From: Phialophora verrucosa
Taxonomy: Eukaryota; Ascomycota; Eurotiomycetes; Chaetothyriales; Herpotrichiellaceae
Length of the DNA stretch: 64,000 nucleotides
Reading direction: 5' to 3'
NCBI GenBank assembly: GCA_002099365.1
Contig: MSED01000003.1
Coordinates: forward strand, 3,534,001-3,598,000
Below are positions 1 to 10,707 of the stretch, in pieces. Each line of letters begins with the position of its first letter. Positions within the stretch are counted from its first letter, which is position 1. The translations under genes were made by a program, and so were the position numbers. The notes below the pieces were generated by a model. The model saw only the letters and a program-made list of their open reading frames with translations. It was not told the DNA's origin and searched no databases.

Positions 1-659
1 TGTCAACTTCTTGAATAACCTGGATCATCCCGGTGAGGAGTCGGTTCATCTCAACCACTGGCTCATTTCAGTCTAAGCTCGGTAGGTATATGTGCAATCT
101 GCTTGGACTCACACTGATGGGCCAGCCATTCGCCAAGTTCAACGTTCTTCGGTTGTGCCGCTAAAGTGAGGAAGTTACCCTTTACTGAGCACTTTGCATA
201 TCTTTCATCCAGGAACTTCTTGGGTTGTTCGACGTATGTGTTCTGCTCGCTAAAGGTAGAGGGGACGGAGGGAGAGTTTGTCAGATGAGGAAGAGGAGGA
301 GCCTGCTGAGAGACTGGTGACGGGGCCTGCCCATTGTTGTACTGAGCTTTGAGGTTCTGATTGGACTTTGTGTTGGCTCGGGTGAAACCCTGACGACTGG
401 GATCTGGGTCAGCAACAGCAGCATGCTTGGTAGGGGAGATTGGTCGTATGAGCGATCTGAGAGCGATCTTGAATCTGAACCGATTGGGCATCTTTGCGTG
501 TTCGTAAAGGCAAGGCGGAGTGAGGACAGGGTGAGTTGGTTGCACAAGTGAAGGCAAACTGAGACATCGGAGAAGTTGAAGACTGCGAGGGGCACGTACA
601 CGCTCTGGAAAAACGTCGCCATGACGCCGAGACTGACCACAGAGGGTCGGGCAGTTCAC
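1..659 (-). CDS. mob2: Mob1/phocein-family kinase activator, MOB2-like (partial, runs off the window start)
   Basis: Mob proteins bind and activate NDR/LATS kinases; fungal Mob2 partners Cbk1/COT1 in polarity and cell separation. Exon 1 runs from the first ATG at 659 down to 113. Its last third reads like the start of a Mob domain, with KGNFLTLAAQPKNVELGEWL near the end. A GTGAGT donor at 112 and a CAG acceptor ending at 58 give a 55-nt intron, and exon 2 (57 to 1) continues in frame through RLLTGMIQVIQEVD, so the gene is cut by the window edge. The true start is uncertain: an in-frame ATG at 491 (MPNRFRFK...) gives a more ordinary, basic N-terminus than the ATG at 659. The metal-binding core of the Mob fold would lie outside the window. 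It is divergent from LEO1. The call rests on recognition of a short conserved stretch. Confidence 0.68.
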
Positions 660-909
660 AAGATTATCCGCAAGACAGTTGCTGGTTGTCGACGTGGTGA
701 TTGTTATGAGAAAGGAGTTTCGGTTTCAACTTGTCGACGGTGAGGGAGGAGGATGCATTGATTCTCCCTATATCGTAACTTTGCCGGCCCACGCTAACGC
801 TATTCGGACATTGACATCTGCTACTTCTCCAACACTTGACGATTGCCCTTGCGCCCAAGGACCCTACAACATTCTCCTACGCCTTTATCCCGGATCCTTG
901 GTGCTCAGA
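660..909. promoter_or_regulatory. Divergent MOB2-like/LEO1 intergenic promoter
   Basis: About 250 bp separate the two divergent start codons. The LEO1 frame stays open upstream of its chosen ATG to 679, so an N-terminal extension is formally possible. The extension has no acidic Leo1 character, so 910 is preferred. Confidence 0.5.
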
Positions 910-2378
910 ATGTCCGCCGAAGTTGAGTCTGCAGTGAACCCTTCCCTTGAGGAGGATGACCTTCCAGATCTGAATGGGGAGGGAGCCTCAGATGACGGGG
1001 ACCTCTTCGGAGACGATGAGGATGAGCCGCAAAATGAGTACGGCATCTGCTCCAACGTCTGTTGGACTCTTCAGCTGACTTCAGTAGCCTCCACAGGACA
1101 TTAGACGACTCGGAGCTGGACTCGGGCGACGATCAAGGGCGAAACGACCGCGTCGCGACCACGGTGGAAGACGGAGAAGGCATCTACGAAGAACAGAAAC
1201 AACTCAAACTCCTCGACGTGGACGTCGCGCGGATCAAACCCCCTGAAGGCGACGAGCTCTTCCTTGTCAACATCCCCGAGTTCCTTGGCATCAAACATAG
1301 AAACTTCGACTATGCGACCTACGAGCCACCCGCGAAGCCTCATGATGGCAGCGATGCCAAATTCTCCGCCTTCTCTACCGCAAACACCTCGCTTTTCTGG
1401 CGACGAGATCCTCAAAATCCCGAGAACATCCAATCCAATGCGCGCATCATCCGCTGGTCCGATGGCAGCTTCACCTTACAGATCGCCTCCAAACCCACCG
1501 AGCAATACCGCATCTCCACCACCGCCATGCGTCCCGGCTGGCCCAGAAAGACCGCCCACCAAGAACACTACGACCCGACCAGGGAGTCTAACAACTACCT
1601 AGGAGCGCCGCACCAGACGATAGGCATGGATCTCCAGATCGTGGCTCCCTTCGACGCGAGCATGAAGATCCAACCGACAGGCGACACGGCCGACGCCGCA
1701 GAACTCAAGCTGCGCCAATCCATCGCCGCAAAGGCAGAGCTCAACGACATTCCCTCAACTTTCAAGTCCGTAAAAGTCGACCCTGAACTCGCGAGAAAGA
1801 AGGCAGAGCAAGCAGAAAAAGAGGTTGCTCGGACTGCACGCAAGAGGGAGGCCGCGGCGGAGCGACAATTTACGCGGCGGGACAAGGTTCTCGGACGCTC
1901 AGGTCTCGGACGGTCAACAGGTCTCACGATTGGAGGCCTGGAAGATGATATGCCCACTGCACGCGGCGTCAAGGCGAAACCTGCACGACGCAAGTCGAAC
2001 CGACGCGGAGACATTCTCTCCGACGAGGACGAAGACGACGAAGCATACCGTCGCCGTGGACGAGAAGACGAATACGACCGCGAAGATGACTTCGTGGCCG
2101 ACAGTGACGAAGAGCCCGAAGTCTACGAGGACGACGCCGCCGAGGAACCCGAAGCAGAGGAGGACGATGATCCCGACAATGACGACCTGGAGATCGAAGG
2201 TCGGCAGACAGTCGTTGAAAATCGCACGAGAGGCGGAGCACGGGATCGGGAGAGGACACCCAAACGTTCAAGGAATGACGAAGACGACGACGACGACGCA
2301 GAGGCCGAGGAGGACACAGAGGCGAGGAGACCGGCGCCCAGGAAGCTGCGGCGTATAGTCGACGATGACTCGGAATAG
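910..2378 (+). CDS. LEO1: RNA polymerase II-associated Paf1 complex subunit Leo1
   Basis: Leo1 is a subunit of the nuclear Paf1 elongation complex, which couples Pol II transcription to histone modification. Exon 1 is 910-1037 and begins MSAEVESAV, followed by the acidic head typical of Leo1. The preferred intron is 1038-1096 (GTACGG...CCACAG, CTGAC branch about 18 nt before the acceptor). An alternative acceptor ending at 1084 also keeps frame and would add four residues. Exon 2 (1097-2378) starts TLDDSELDSGDDQGR and holds the conserved Leo1 core (ELFLVNIPEFLGI, then NFDYATYEP, then IIRWSDGS, then EQYRISTT), a basic/coiled region and a long acidic, Arg-rich tail ending in RRIVDDDSE. The product is about 470 aa, normal for fungal Leo1. 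It converges on the Snt2 gene. Confidence 0.93.
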
Positions 2379-3068
2379 TCTCCTCTTGCGTCGGAGGGCT
2401 TCCCGATCTTTGATCGAATTGACATTGGCAGTCATATTACATACATGCGTAGATACCCACCTCACCCCAAGGATTTGACCTTTAATAGGGAAAGCAGCAC
2501 CCGGCACAAGGACAGGGACAGAGACAGGGACGGGAACAAGGCCAAGGATGGCATGCCGACTGACCATGGCTGGACAGGAGCCCTGGATATGATATGCACT
2601 ACCGACACAGTACGCACTCGTACAATGCATGGATGGATCGAAGTTGCTCGCCTCCCATTGACAATCGATCTCGTTTCTCGTTCTCGCTCTCGCTCTCATT
2701 CTAAGTCGTGTTGAAATGATATTTCTCCCTATCTGTGGGTACTTGCATGGCGTGGCATACATGGCAGTTCCAGCGGGCTTTGAGAAACAAAACTCGGGCA
2801 AGTAGATGGGGTTCGCTCCCTCCCCCTGTCCCGTGTGCACAGCTCCCTCATAGACATTTTAATACTGACGATCTCGCCGCCAACCCATCGGCAGACGAGC
2901 ACAGTGGGTATTCTACCAGACACATAACAATTGCACTCAAACATTCGTAATCTCTTTGGGGTCTCTCACAGGTCCCCATCAAACCCAAACATCTTCTATC
3001 GGCTCCGGCAGTGCCTTTGGTATCCATATTCACACCGTTATGAGCTATCACCTCGTCAACTATCCCTG
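2379..3068. other. Convergent LEO1/Snt2 3' intergenic region
   Basis: No gene is seen. It holds a short degenerate 6-bp tandem repeat (GACAGG-type, about 2511-2534) and a pyrimidine-rich CTCGCT stretch near 2670-2700. Both probably lie in 3' UTRs. Confidence 0.5.
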
Positions 3069-6000
3069 CTAAGAGAGCAAGTTCTTCACACTCGGACTCG
3101 CGCTCGCGCCTAGACCATCGCGCCTCTCTTCCCTCCTGTCAAGATTGCCCGCAGCCGCAGACGGGGTGAGCGGTCTAGCCTGGGGGCTCTCTGGCACCGG
3201 TCTGGGCCCAAATCTTGGCGTCCCTGTCCCCGTCATCTCCACGCTTTCTTGGCGAGAATGTGGGCGTGCGGCTGTTCCAGTCTGCTCCGTAGCTGCCTGT
3301 GCAATTTGTGCCAATGACTGTGCAGAAGGGGATTGGCGCATAGGATGCGGTGCGGGTGGCACGGTTGCAAACGGAGGAGGATGTCCTGGTCTTGCATAGC
3401 CGTTGACGGGCGAACCTAGGCCAGACTGCCGTGGAGGTTCAGGGTACCCTCTCGACAATAGACTTGACGAGCCGAGTCCGAGATGCGGTGACGGGACGTG
3501 AGGACGGTCAGGCCCATACCGTGGAGGTGAAAGTGGTCGACCCACTTGTGGTGGAGTAGCTGTCGATGGGGGCCCATGATGGTGAGGTGGCGGTGGTGGC
3601 GGAGGTGGTGGAGGATGTCCATATGGTGCTGGAGGTGGAGGTGAATGCTGAGGATGATGACCCGGCCCAGGTGGCGGCCCTGGTGCATAGGGCGAAGGAT
3701 GTCCCGGTCGGGCATACGGTGTGCCGTAGTCTGGCGGCGGAGGCGGCCGGTACAACGGCTGTCCGTAGAGTCCGGGAACCGGTGGTGGAGAGGGACGGCC
3801 TACTGCTCGTAGTCCGGGGGAAGGCCACTGCGGAGGACCGTTTGGCCAAGTTGGATAGTGGGGTGGCGGCGGCGGCCCAGCGAGATGAGGATGTGTATGT
3901 GGTGCTCCTTCAATCGGAGGCCGACCCAGTGCGTAGACGTTCGGCGGCGGCGGTGGGAAAGGAGGCTGGATGTTGGCCATAGGCTCTGGTAGCTGCTCGG
4001 TAGGTGCGGGCTTTTCCCGAGGTTTGACTTGAGACGGCGACGAAGGAGGCGTCCGCTTCTGCACATGGCATTTGTGGCACTGGTACATGGTGCGGTCACT
4101 TCCATCGGTGATCGATGCGAGAGCGGCGCCGTCGGCAGGCTCAACTTTGACGATGCCATTGCTCATGACAGTTTCGACTCGGTTGGGTGCTTGTGGCTCC
4201 AAATGCACTCCATTCGACACTGCAGGCTGTTCCTGCGCCAGAGGCCACCACTTGGGACTGACTTCCACGAGGCAGGTACAGCACTTCCTCTGTCTGCCAC
4301 TCTTGTCCTTTAAACTTTCATTTATCCTTGACTCGCTCGGTCCTTCGTCTGAGCCGAATGGCGACTGTGCTGCTGGCGATCCTCTTAAGCTCGTACTACC
4401 GTTCCCTTCGGGGTGCGTAACTGCACCGTTTGGCCGACCATTGACGATACTAGCGCGCCCCTGAGGAGGCTGAACTGCTGGCGCAGAGCTTGCGAGATTG
4501 GTTGTAAACTGGGCTGCCCGTCGCACTGTTCCGGTGACGGAGTTGTCTACCTGCTTATAAGTCCGAGCGAACAATTGCAGGGCGGTCAGTCCAGCTTCGG
4601 TGGTCTCCAGCATGCTGTGGAACTTGGTGGCGGGAGCATGACTCGGACACCAGATGGCTGCATTCACCTGTCCACTTTCCGAGTCAAGTTTCATGATGCT
4701 GACTGAATCGCGTCGACTGCCCTTGACTGGCTGCACGTCGAAGCCGAAAATGTACTCGGCTTGGTGTGCGCAACCGACGTGGAAGTAGTTGTTACAGTTT
4801 GCCTGGTGGCATTTGACCGTAGGTAATCCAGAAACTTTGCAGATTTTGCAAACAGGCTCGAATCGCTCTGGTGGAATAAAGCCCACGCCTTCAGCATCGT
4901 CCAGCAGTTCAGAATTGCCAAACTTGATCTCTTTAGTCCATAGAGCGCAGGTGATGTGGATCCAGTTATTCCAGGCAGTTCTTTTGAGGGCTTCGCGAGG
5001 GTTGACGGGACGGCCGGCTGCTTCTTGCTCCATGCGCCACCTTCGACTAGCTTCTTGAATGATCTCTCGTTCGATCCGTTCCTTCTCGCGCTCACGGTCA
5101 GACTTCTTCTTGTGAGAAGATCTCAGAGGTTCCATCAGCTCCTGAGCGGTGTACTTGACAGGACAGAGCACACATTCGTATGTGGTGGAAACCTGGAGAT
5201 TGTGATCGTTCCTGCACATGTCACAGAACCACGGCTTGGTATTGGTCTTGTGCCCGACACCATAGCATGAACCATGGACATGAAGTCTGCAGTCCCGGCA
5301 CTTGAGGAGCTCCTGGCCGGGAACGTCGATGACACGACACACGGCACACGGATGGATCTTGACCTTGGGGGGGTCCGGTTCGATCGGAGGGGGCTCTTGC
5401 GGTTTCTCAGGGGCCTTCTTCTTCTCGGGAACAGCATCTGGGGTACCATGCGCCGCATCTCTCTCTGTCTTGCCTTTCTTCTTCGGCGGCTCTTCGGGCT
5501 GAATGATGTTTTGCGGAACTTCGAGACCAGCTTTATTAACCTCGTCAACCGCTTTGGGTGGAAGAGGGTCTCCCGACATCTGATGTGCTTCGAGAATGGT
5601 CCGGAGGAGCTCTTCGTCGACTTTTCGTTTCGCCGCCCTGCTTCCCGAAGCAGCAATTTTCTTTGAGACTTCTTCGATGTCCTCATACTGGATGGCATAT
5701 TTGCGCCAGAGGTAGGCACACCTCCCGCACAGGGCCAATGTACACCAACCACTCTTGTCTTTGCTGTTCCTGGAAGCTGCGTCTTTGGGTACGAGGGTGC
5801 CTGGTGCTGTCGCTGGGGCACGTCGCCATTGCCGAGAGTGGTGTGTACCGCAGAATTTGCAAGAGAAACCACGTTTCTTTAGTGCCGCCTTTTCGTCGTC
5901 AAACGCCGAATCATCGTGGTCATCAGCAACATCATCCAGAAGCTTGCTAGTATTGCCGTCTTTATCCGCCCGTTTTGTTTCTTTCTTCGAGCGTCTACCC

Positions 6001-8323
6001 TCAAAAGTGCCCCAGATCTGTCGACCTCTGTCTGTCTTCTTCCACATGTAGTAGAAACGCACGATTCGCGACTCTTTGATATTGCCGACATGCCGAGCCA
6101 CAGCATGGAGTTCACTCCCATACTTGGCCACACCTTCCTCGAAACGCTTGATTTCTTCTCGGGTGAGTTCCGGTTGTTTCAGGTCGCCTCTCGGGGTGAG
6201 TTCCGCCATCGATTTAAGAGCCTTTTCGACATCGTAACTGTGTTCCTGCAATTTCTCAATCGCTTTGGTGAGAAAATCCACAGACGACTCGAGCAGATTG
6301 TACCTCGCTGCAAGCGGTTTGACCCTTTTCATGTAGTCATCCACCAACTGCTCCGGGTTTTCCGGTCTCACGCTGTCGTCACCACCCCTCGCTGACAACT
6401 GGTCCGGTTCTGGCATCTTGAACAGCAGTTGAGCGGTATACTCCTTTCTGCCCTTGATTTCAATCGGCTCGTCCTGCCCTCTGGCAACGTAACCCACAGG
6501 CTCGTCGATGACCCATTTTGGACGTTTATGATTTTGATCCCTGTCTGTATCGGTACCGGTATCCTTGGAGCCCTTGGCGCCTTTGATATGGTGTGCATTT
6601 TTGTATTTCTTCTTGATTTCGGCAGGTTTGACCAATTCAACCGGACGGCCGTGCCAAATGTTGACGTTGGCTTGATGACGAGGACCAAGTCGAGAACTAG
6701 CCCGAGGGTATATCCGGTCATCGTAATCCAGGGCGTCCTCAACTCGCGAATGGATTCCGAGATAGCGCCAGGGCCATAGGTTCGCTTGCGCAATCTGCTC
6801 TTGGGTTGGCTCTGGATGGTGTTCAGGAACAGCGCTACTGTCACGCGTTGCCTTGACATGGTTTTCATCCTCGTCCTCATCATCGGTTCCGTGTCCAACC
6901 TCAGAGCCCAACGGCGTGTTTCGTGCATCCATCTTGAGCTCCTGTGCTCGGCTACAGGCAGCACAGGCCCAAGCAAATCCTCTAGCAGGCTTTTTGAGGA
7001 GCGGCGGTCTAACGCACTGCATGTGGTACGTTCGTTTGCAGACTGCGCAGTCGACCGAGTCATGATTGCTGGCAAATTGTTCACATTTGGTGCACTTCTT
7101 GCTCTCGCTGGTCAACTCACGACCTCGGCCTATTTCGACCAAGACAAACTTCCATCGCGAGTCCAGTACCGTTTTCACGTGCTGAGGTACATTGACGACC
7201 CTGCTGGTAGGAATGACCTCGTAGTATCGGTGCATGTACCGGTCATACAACTTGTCAAACCAGAAGGAATCTGGGTGGCTACGGTATTCGTCCATATTAG
7301 ATATCTCGGCAAGATGGCGAATATTGCATTTCCCCCGAAGAGAGGTGAGAGGACAAGTGTCCGAATGCATCGAAGCAAACACGACCCTCGTGTCTTGAAC
7401 CCTTCTCGCAATGTCTTTTGGTCTGTAGTACCAGTTCACTCGGATGGCATCGACAGGACCTTCGGGATCGTTCTTCGCGTGTAGGAACTCCATGATTCGT
7501 GCCAGATAGTATGGTTCCCCCGGCGGCTCGCAGATCAAGTAGACATGGTCTAGATATCAGTCAGTATACTTCCCAAGGATGTTGAAGCTGGAGAGTCTAG
7601 TGTACCGTTTGCCTGAATCGCGGTGCCGTCATCCGCGACCAGTTGCTTCTTTGCGTTCAGCTTGCTCCCGCCGCGTTGAAAACTCATCATGTTTGTCTCG
7701 ACATAGCCTTTGAAGGGGACGGAAAGTGAAGGTTTGGCGCGAGAAGTGCTCGGTAACGATGAGACAGCTGACACGGTATGATTGCTGCCGGGATGTTTCC
7801 TCTTCTTCGATGGCGCAGGCGCGGGTGTGGGCGTGGATGTGGATGTGGATGTGGGCGCCGGGGCAGTCGTGGCTGCAGGCACGTTGTCGTTGGGTTTGTC
7901 GGACAGAGCGCTGCCGTTCTCAGATGCAACTCCAGAACCCCCGGGCAGTTGTTCGCTTGCTGCGGCAGAGCGTTTGCTTGACCTGCTGGGCTTGGACAGG
8001 ATCTCGATCTCTAAATCCACCTCCTTGTCTTCTGCATAGTTGGGTCGAGAGCCGCCCGTCCTATTTCTCGAGCGTGTCCCGTAACCAGATGCGGCACTAT
8101 CGCCATTCTCAAGGGCAGGCTGCAGTAGAGAGGAGGAGGAAGCGGTAGCGGTCATGGGTTGTGACTGAGGGTTTGTTTCGAAGGGTATCGCGGTGGTGTT
8201 CTGGGGTGGAGGTGAAACACTTCGACTGCCGTTCCCCGATGCGCTTGCGTCTTTGGACGATGCATCGGGAGCCGGGCGGGTGTCCAGCACCGCTGTCACG
8301 AAGGGAGAATCAACGCTCGACAT
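3069..8323 (-). CDS. snt2: Snt2-type chromatin regulator with BAH, PHD, SANT and extended PHD domains
   Basis: Nuclear chromatin reader; yeast Snt2 works with Ecm5 and the Rpd3 deacetylase, and filamentous-fungal Snt2 affects hyphal growth and fusion. Exon 1 is 8323-7606, the intron 7605-7550 (56 nt, GTACAC...TCTAG) and exon 2 7549-3069, giving about 1732 aa. In order: a low-complexity head (1-235); BAH beginning DHVYLICEPPGEPYYLARI (about 240-355); a PHD finger with paired Cys and a His (about 392-438); a region like ELM2 (about 590-665); SANT beginning LTREEIKRFEEG (about 702-750); a GATA-like CKFC...CGRC finger; a second PHD; and an extended PHD with WIHITCALW and FHVGCAHQAEYIFGF. Two more CxxC pairs (RKCCTC and QCHKC) follow, then a long Pro/His-rich tail. 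Many long antisense ORFs here are shadows of this gene. Confidence 0.92.
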
Positions 8324-10707
8324 GACGAGTCAAGACGCAGCCGACGTGGGGAGTCAGATCCATCAGCGCATGGTGAGCGTGGGTATAAGGCGGCCTGGGT
8401 GGCAGATAGGACAGCGAGCGTAGCCCACTCTGTCTAATTAGCTGAGGAATGTCTCGGCACCAAAGAAATGCGGCAGCACTCAGTTGGAGACTGCATAAAC
8501 AGCAGACGACGATGACAATGTCAAATGCCTGCAAGCTGACTCGCAAATAGACGAGGTGATGCGGTCGCGAGGCGTGGTGGGAGTGGTGGCCGAAGGAAGG
8601 GAAGTGCCGTGTGGGCGAAAAGAGTCGGGGAGGAACGTGAAGATGGCACGCGCCAGGTGCGGGTCTCTGGGTTAGCGCCTGGTGGTTGGATGGTTCACGG
8701 CAAGAAGTGAAGTCAAGCGTGCTCGAAGGGAGACGGGCACGAAAAGACAAATCCGCCAAATCAGGGCCTTCGGAATTGAGAACAAAGAGTAATAAGAGAT
8801 GGGGAAGGCTGAAGTGGAAGAACAAGAGAGAGTTGACGGGGAGAGGGCAGGAACAGGAAGGAGAGACGAAAGACGTCGCAGGCATGAGGGAGGGAGGAAA
8901 AATGCGGCCCAGTAGTAATCGAACAAGGTTTAGTCTGGAGACTTGATAGTGTCGTGTGGAAGACGAGCAAGTGACAAGGGAGGAAACCCGACCGTGATAG
9001 GGCTATGAGGTGCGCCGGGTCAATGCCGAGATATTATTGCGAGTTTAATCATGCCAGAGGTTGACTGCGGCGGATGAGCTAAGAGAGTCAGAGTCTGCCG
9101 ACAGAGGCATGGGGCCTGAACGGCCATAAGAGCCCAACCATCCCGGCAAAGCCAGCAAGCGTGGTTGTGTTTGCGCCGTGGAAAAGTAGGGCGCGCCTCG
9201 CCATGATGCTAGCAGAGCTTGGATGGAAGCCCAGGACGGAAGTGATGGAGGGACAAAGAGCCGGAGAGAAAACACGACAGTGGGTGAAAATGTGTGGACT
9301 GCGGTGTGTGACAAGCGAGTGGGTAGCCAGTCGGTGGATCGTCATCTGCAAGGCAAGGAACCGCTAAAGATGGAAAACCCCAAGTGCCAACGTCAACTTG
9401 GACCAGACCGGACACAGGCGATTTGAGGTTGGAAGTCAGACATGAATGATGCAAGTTTAAGTAAGATGATTCGCACGATAGGCTGATGACCCTGATCATG
9501 CCGCACGACTACCTCAGGCACAGTGGTTCTGCGTTGTACAGTACTAGTGCAGGCAGCGCTACCTTCGAGTTCAACGCCTTTGCAATAGGCACGAATCTGT
9601 GGCCACTTTTACCCACATACTTTGAGCCCAGTATTTGAGCGTTGTCTTACCTTCTCACGGACCATTTGCCTCCGCGCACACTGAATCACTCACCCGGGGC
9701 GGGAAAGCTATGCGCAGAAGCCGAAACACGGGGTGTCTGCCAGCACCACGTCTTCACATCGCCCTCTGCTTTATCTCCCGGGAGGTTTCATTGCTAATCC
9801 GATGCTTGAGTAATCCTGGCTCCCTCGATGAGAAAGGGCAGAGCAAGAGATGAGGTTCGTTCAGTGGGCGACTCGCACGTTGGAGCTGCATCGCCCCACA
9901 GGTTAGTGCCGGGCCCTTGGCGTCACCTGACCAGCTACTCCCTTAATTTTGACCACATCTCTTCTTAGGTATTCTTTTCTCTGGCAGCGATATAAATCCA
10001 GACATGCGTCGGCAGGCTATGCAAAGACCGGCACTAGAATCAGCGATGTCAGTTTGCCATTCTACAATCTCATTTTGTCCCATTACCCCCTCTGTTCACG
10101 TCTCATGGGCGTCTGGGCATCAACCTGCCGTGACCTCGAAACAGCTCCGTCCAGACTTTGCCGGCCGGCCGCTCTGTTTTCTGAGTCCTCTCCATGCTCA
10201 ACAGAGGGCGCCATTTTGCGCATGCACTAAGCACCGAGCACTCTTCGATACCATTTGCCCATGATTCGCCCCACGCTCCAACCTCGTTAGCCGGTCATCC
10301 CGCCAACCGATGTTGGACTCGCTACGAGTTGCAGTGGCTATTTCTATCTAGCTATGAATCTCGATATCAGGATTGTTGCAGCATAGAGATTGTGATGAGA
10401 TGGCCCGAGAGTGCTTCACTTCCGCTGACTTATGTGAAGCGCCCAGGTGCTTGATCGTGCCAGATGGTGGTCATGCCCGGTTCCCGCGGCAAGTGTACTC
10501 GTAAAGGTGTGGGCAACTAAGCCGAGCTGCAGGCGTAATTTAAGGTTCTGATCTATTCCATGTTCGGCGTTCGCCTCGTTCGTGATTGTCGCTACTCACG
10601 CGTCCGGCTGCCTTCTTGGTCGGTGCCAACAACACATCTCTCGTTCACATTCACTGTGGTGCTAATGGCCGCCATCACCGACACCAGTTGCATCTGCCGT
10701 TGGACAA
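8324..10707. other. 2.4 kb gene-free divergent region between Snt2 and the HELQ-like helicase
   Basis: Only short ORFs without family resemblance occur here. The region upstream of the Snt2 start (8324 to about 8900) is CT-rich on the Snt2 strand, as expected for a long 5' leader. Nothing else is recognised. A small non-coding RNA or a long regulated promoter cannot be excluded. Confidence 0.45.

Noticed and set aside
679..909. 77-codon in-frame N-terminal extension of LEO1
   Set aside because: Hydrophobic and Cys-containing, unlike any Leo1 head; the ATG at 910 starts the expected acidic region.
8310..8885. 191-codon ORF on the - strand upstream of Snt2
   Set aside because: Low-complexity Ser/Leu/Pro composition from a CT-rich leader, no family signal; more likely Snt2 5' UTR.
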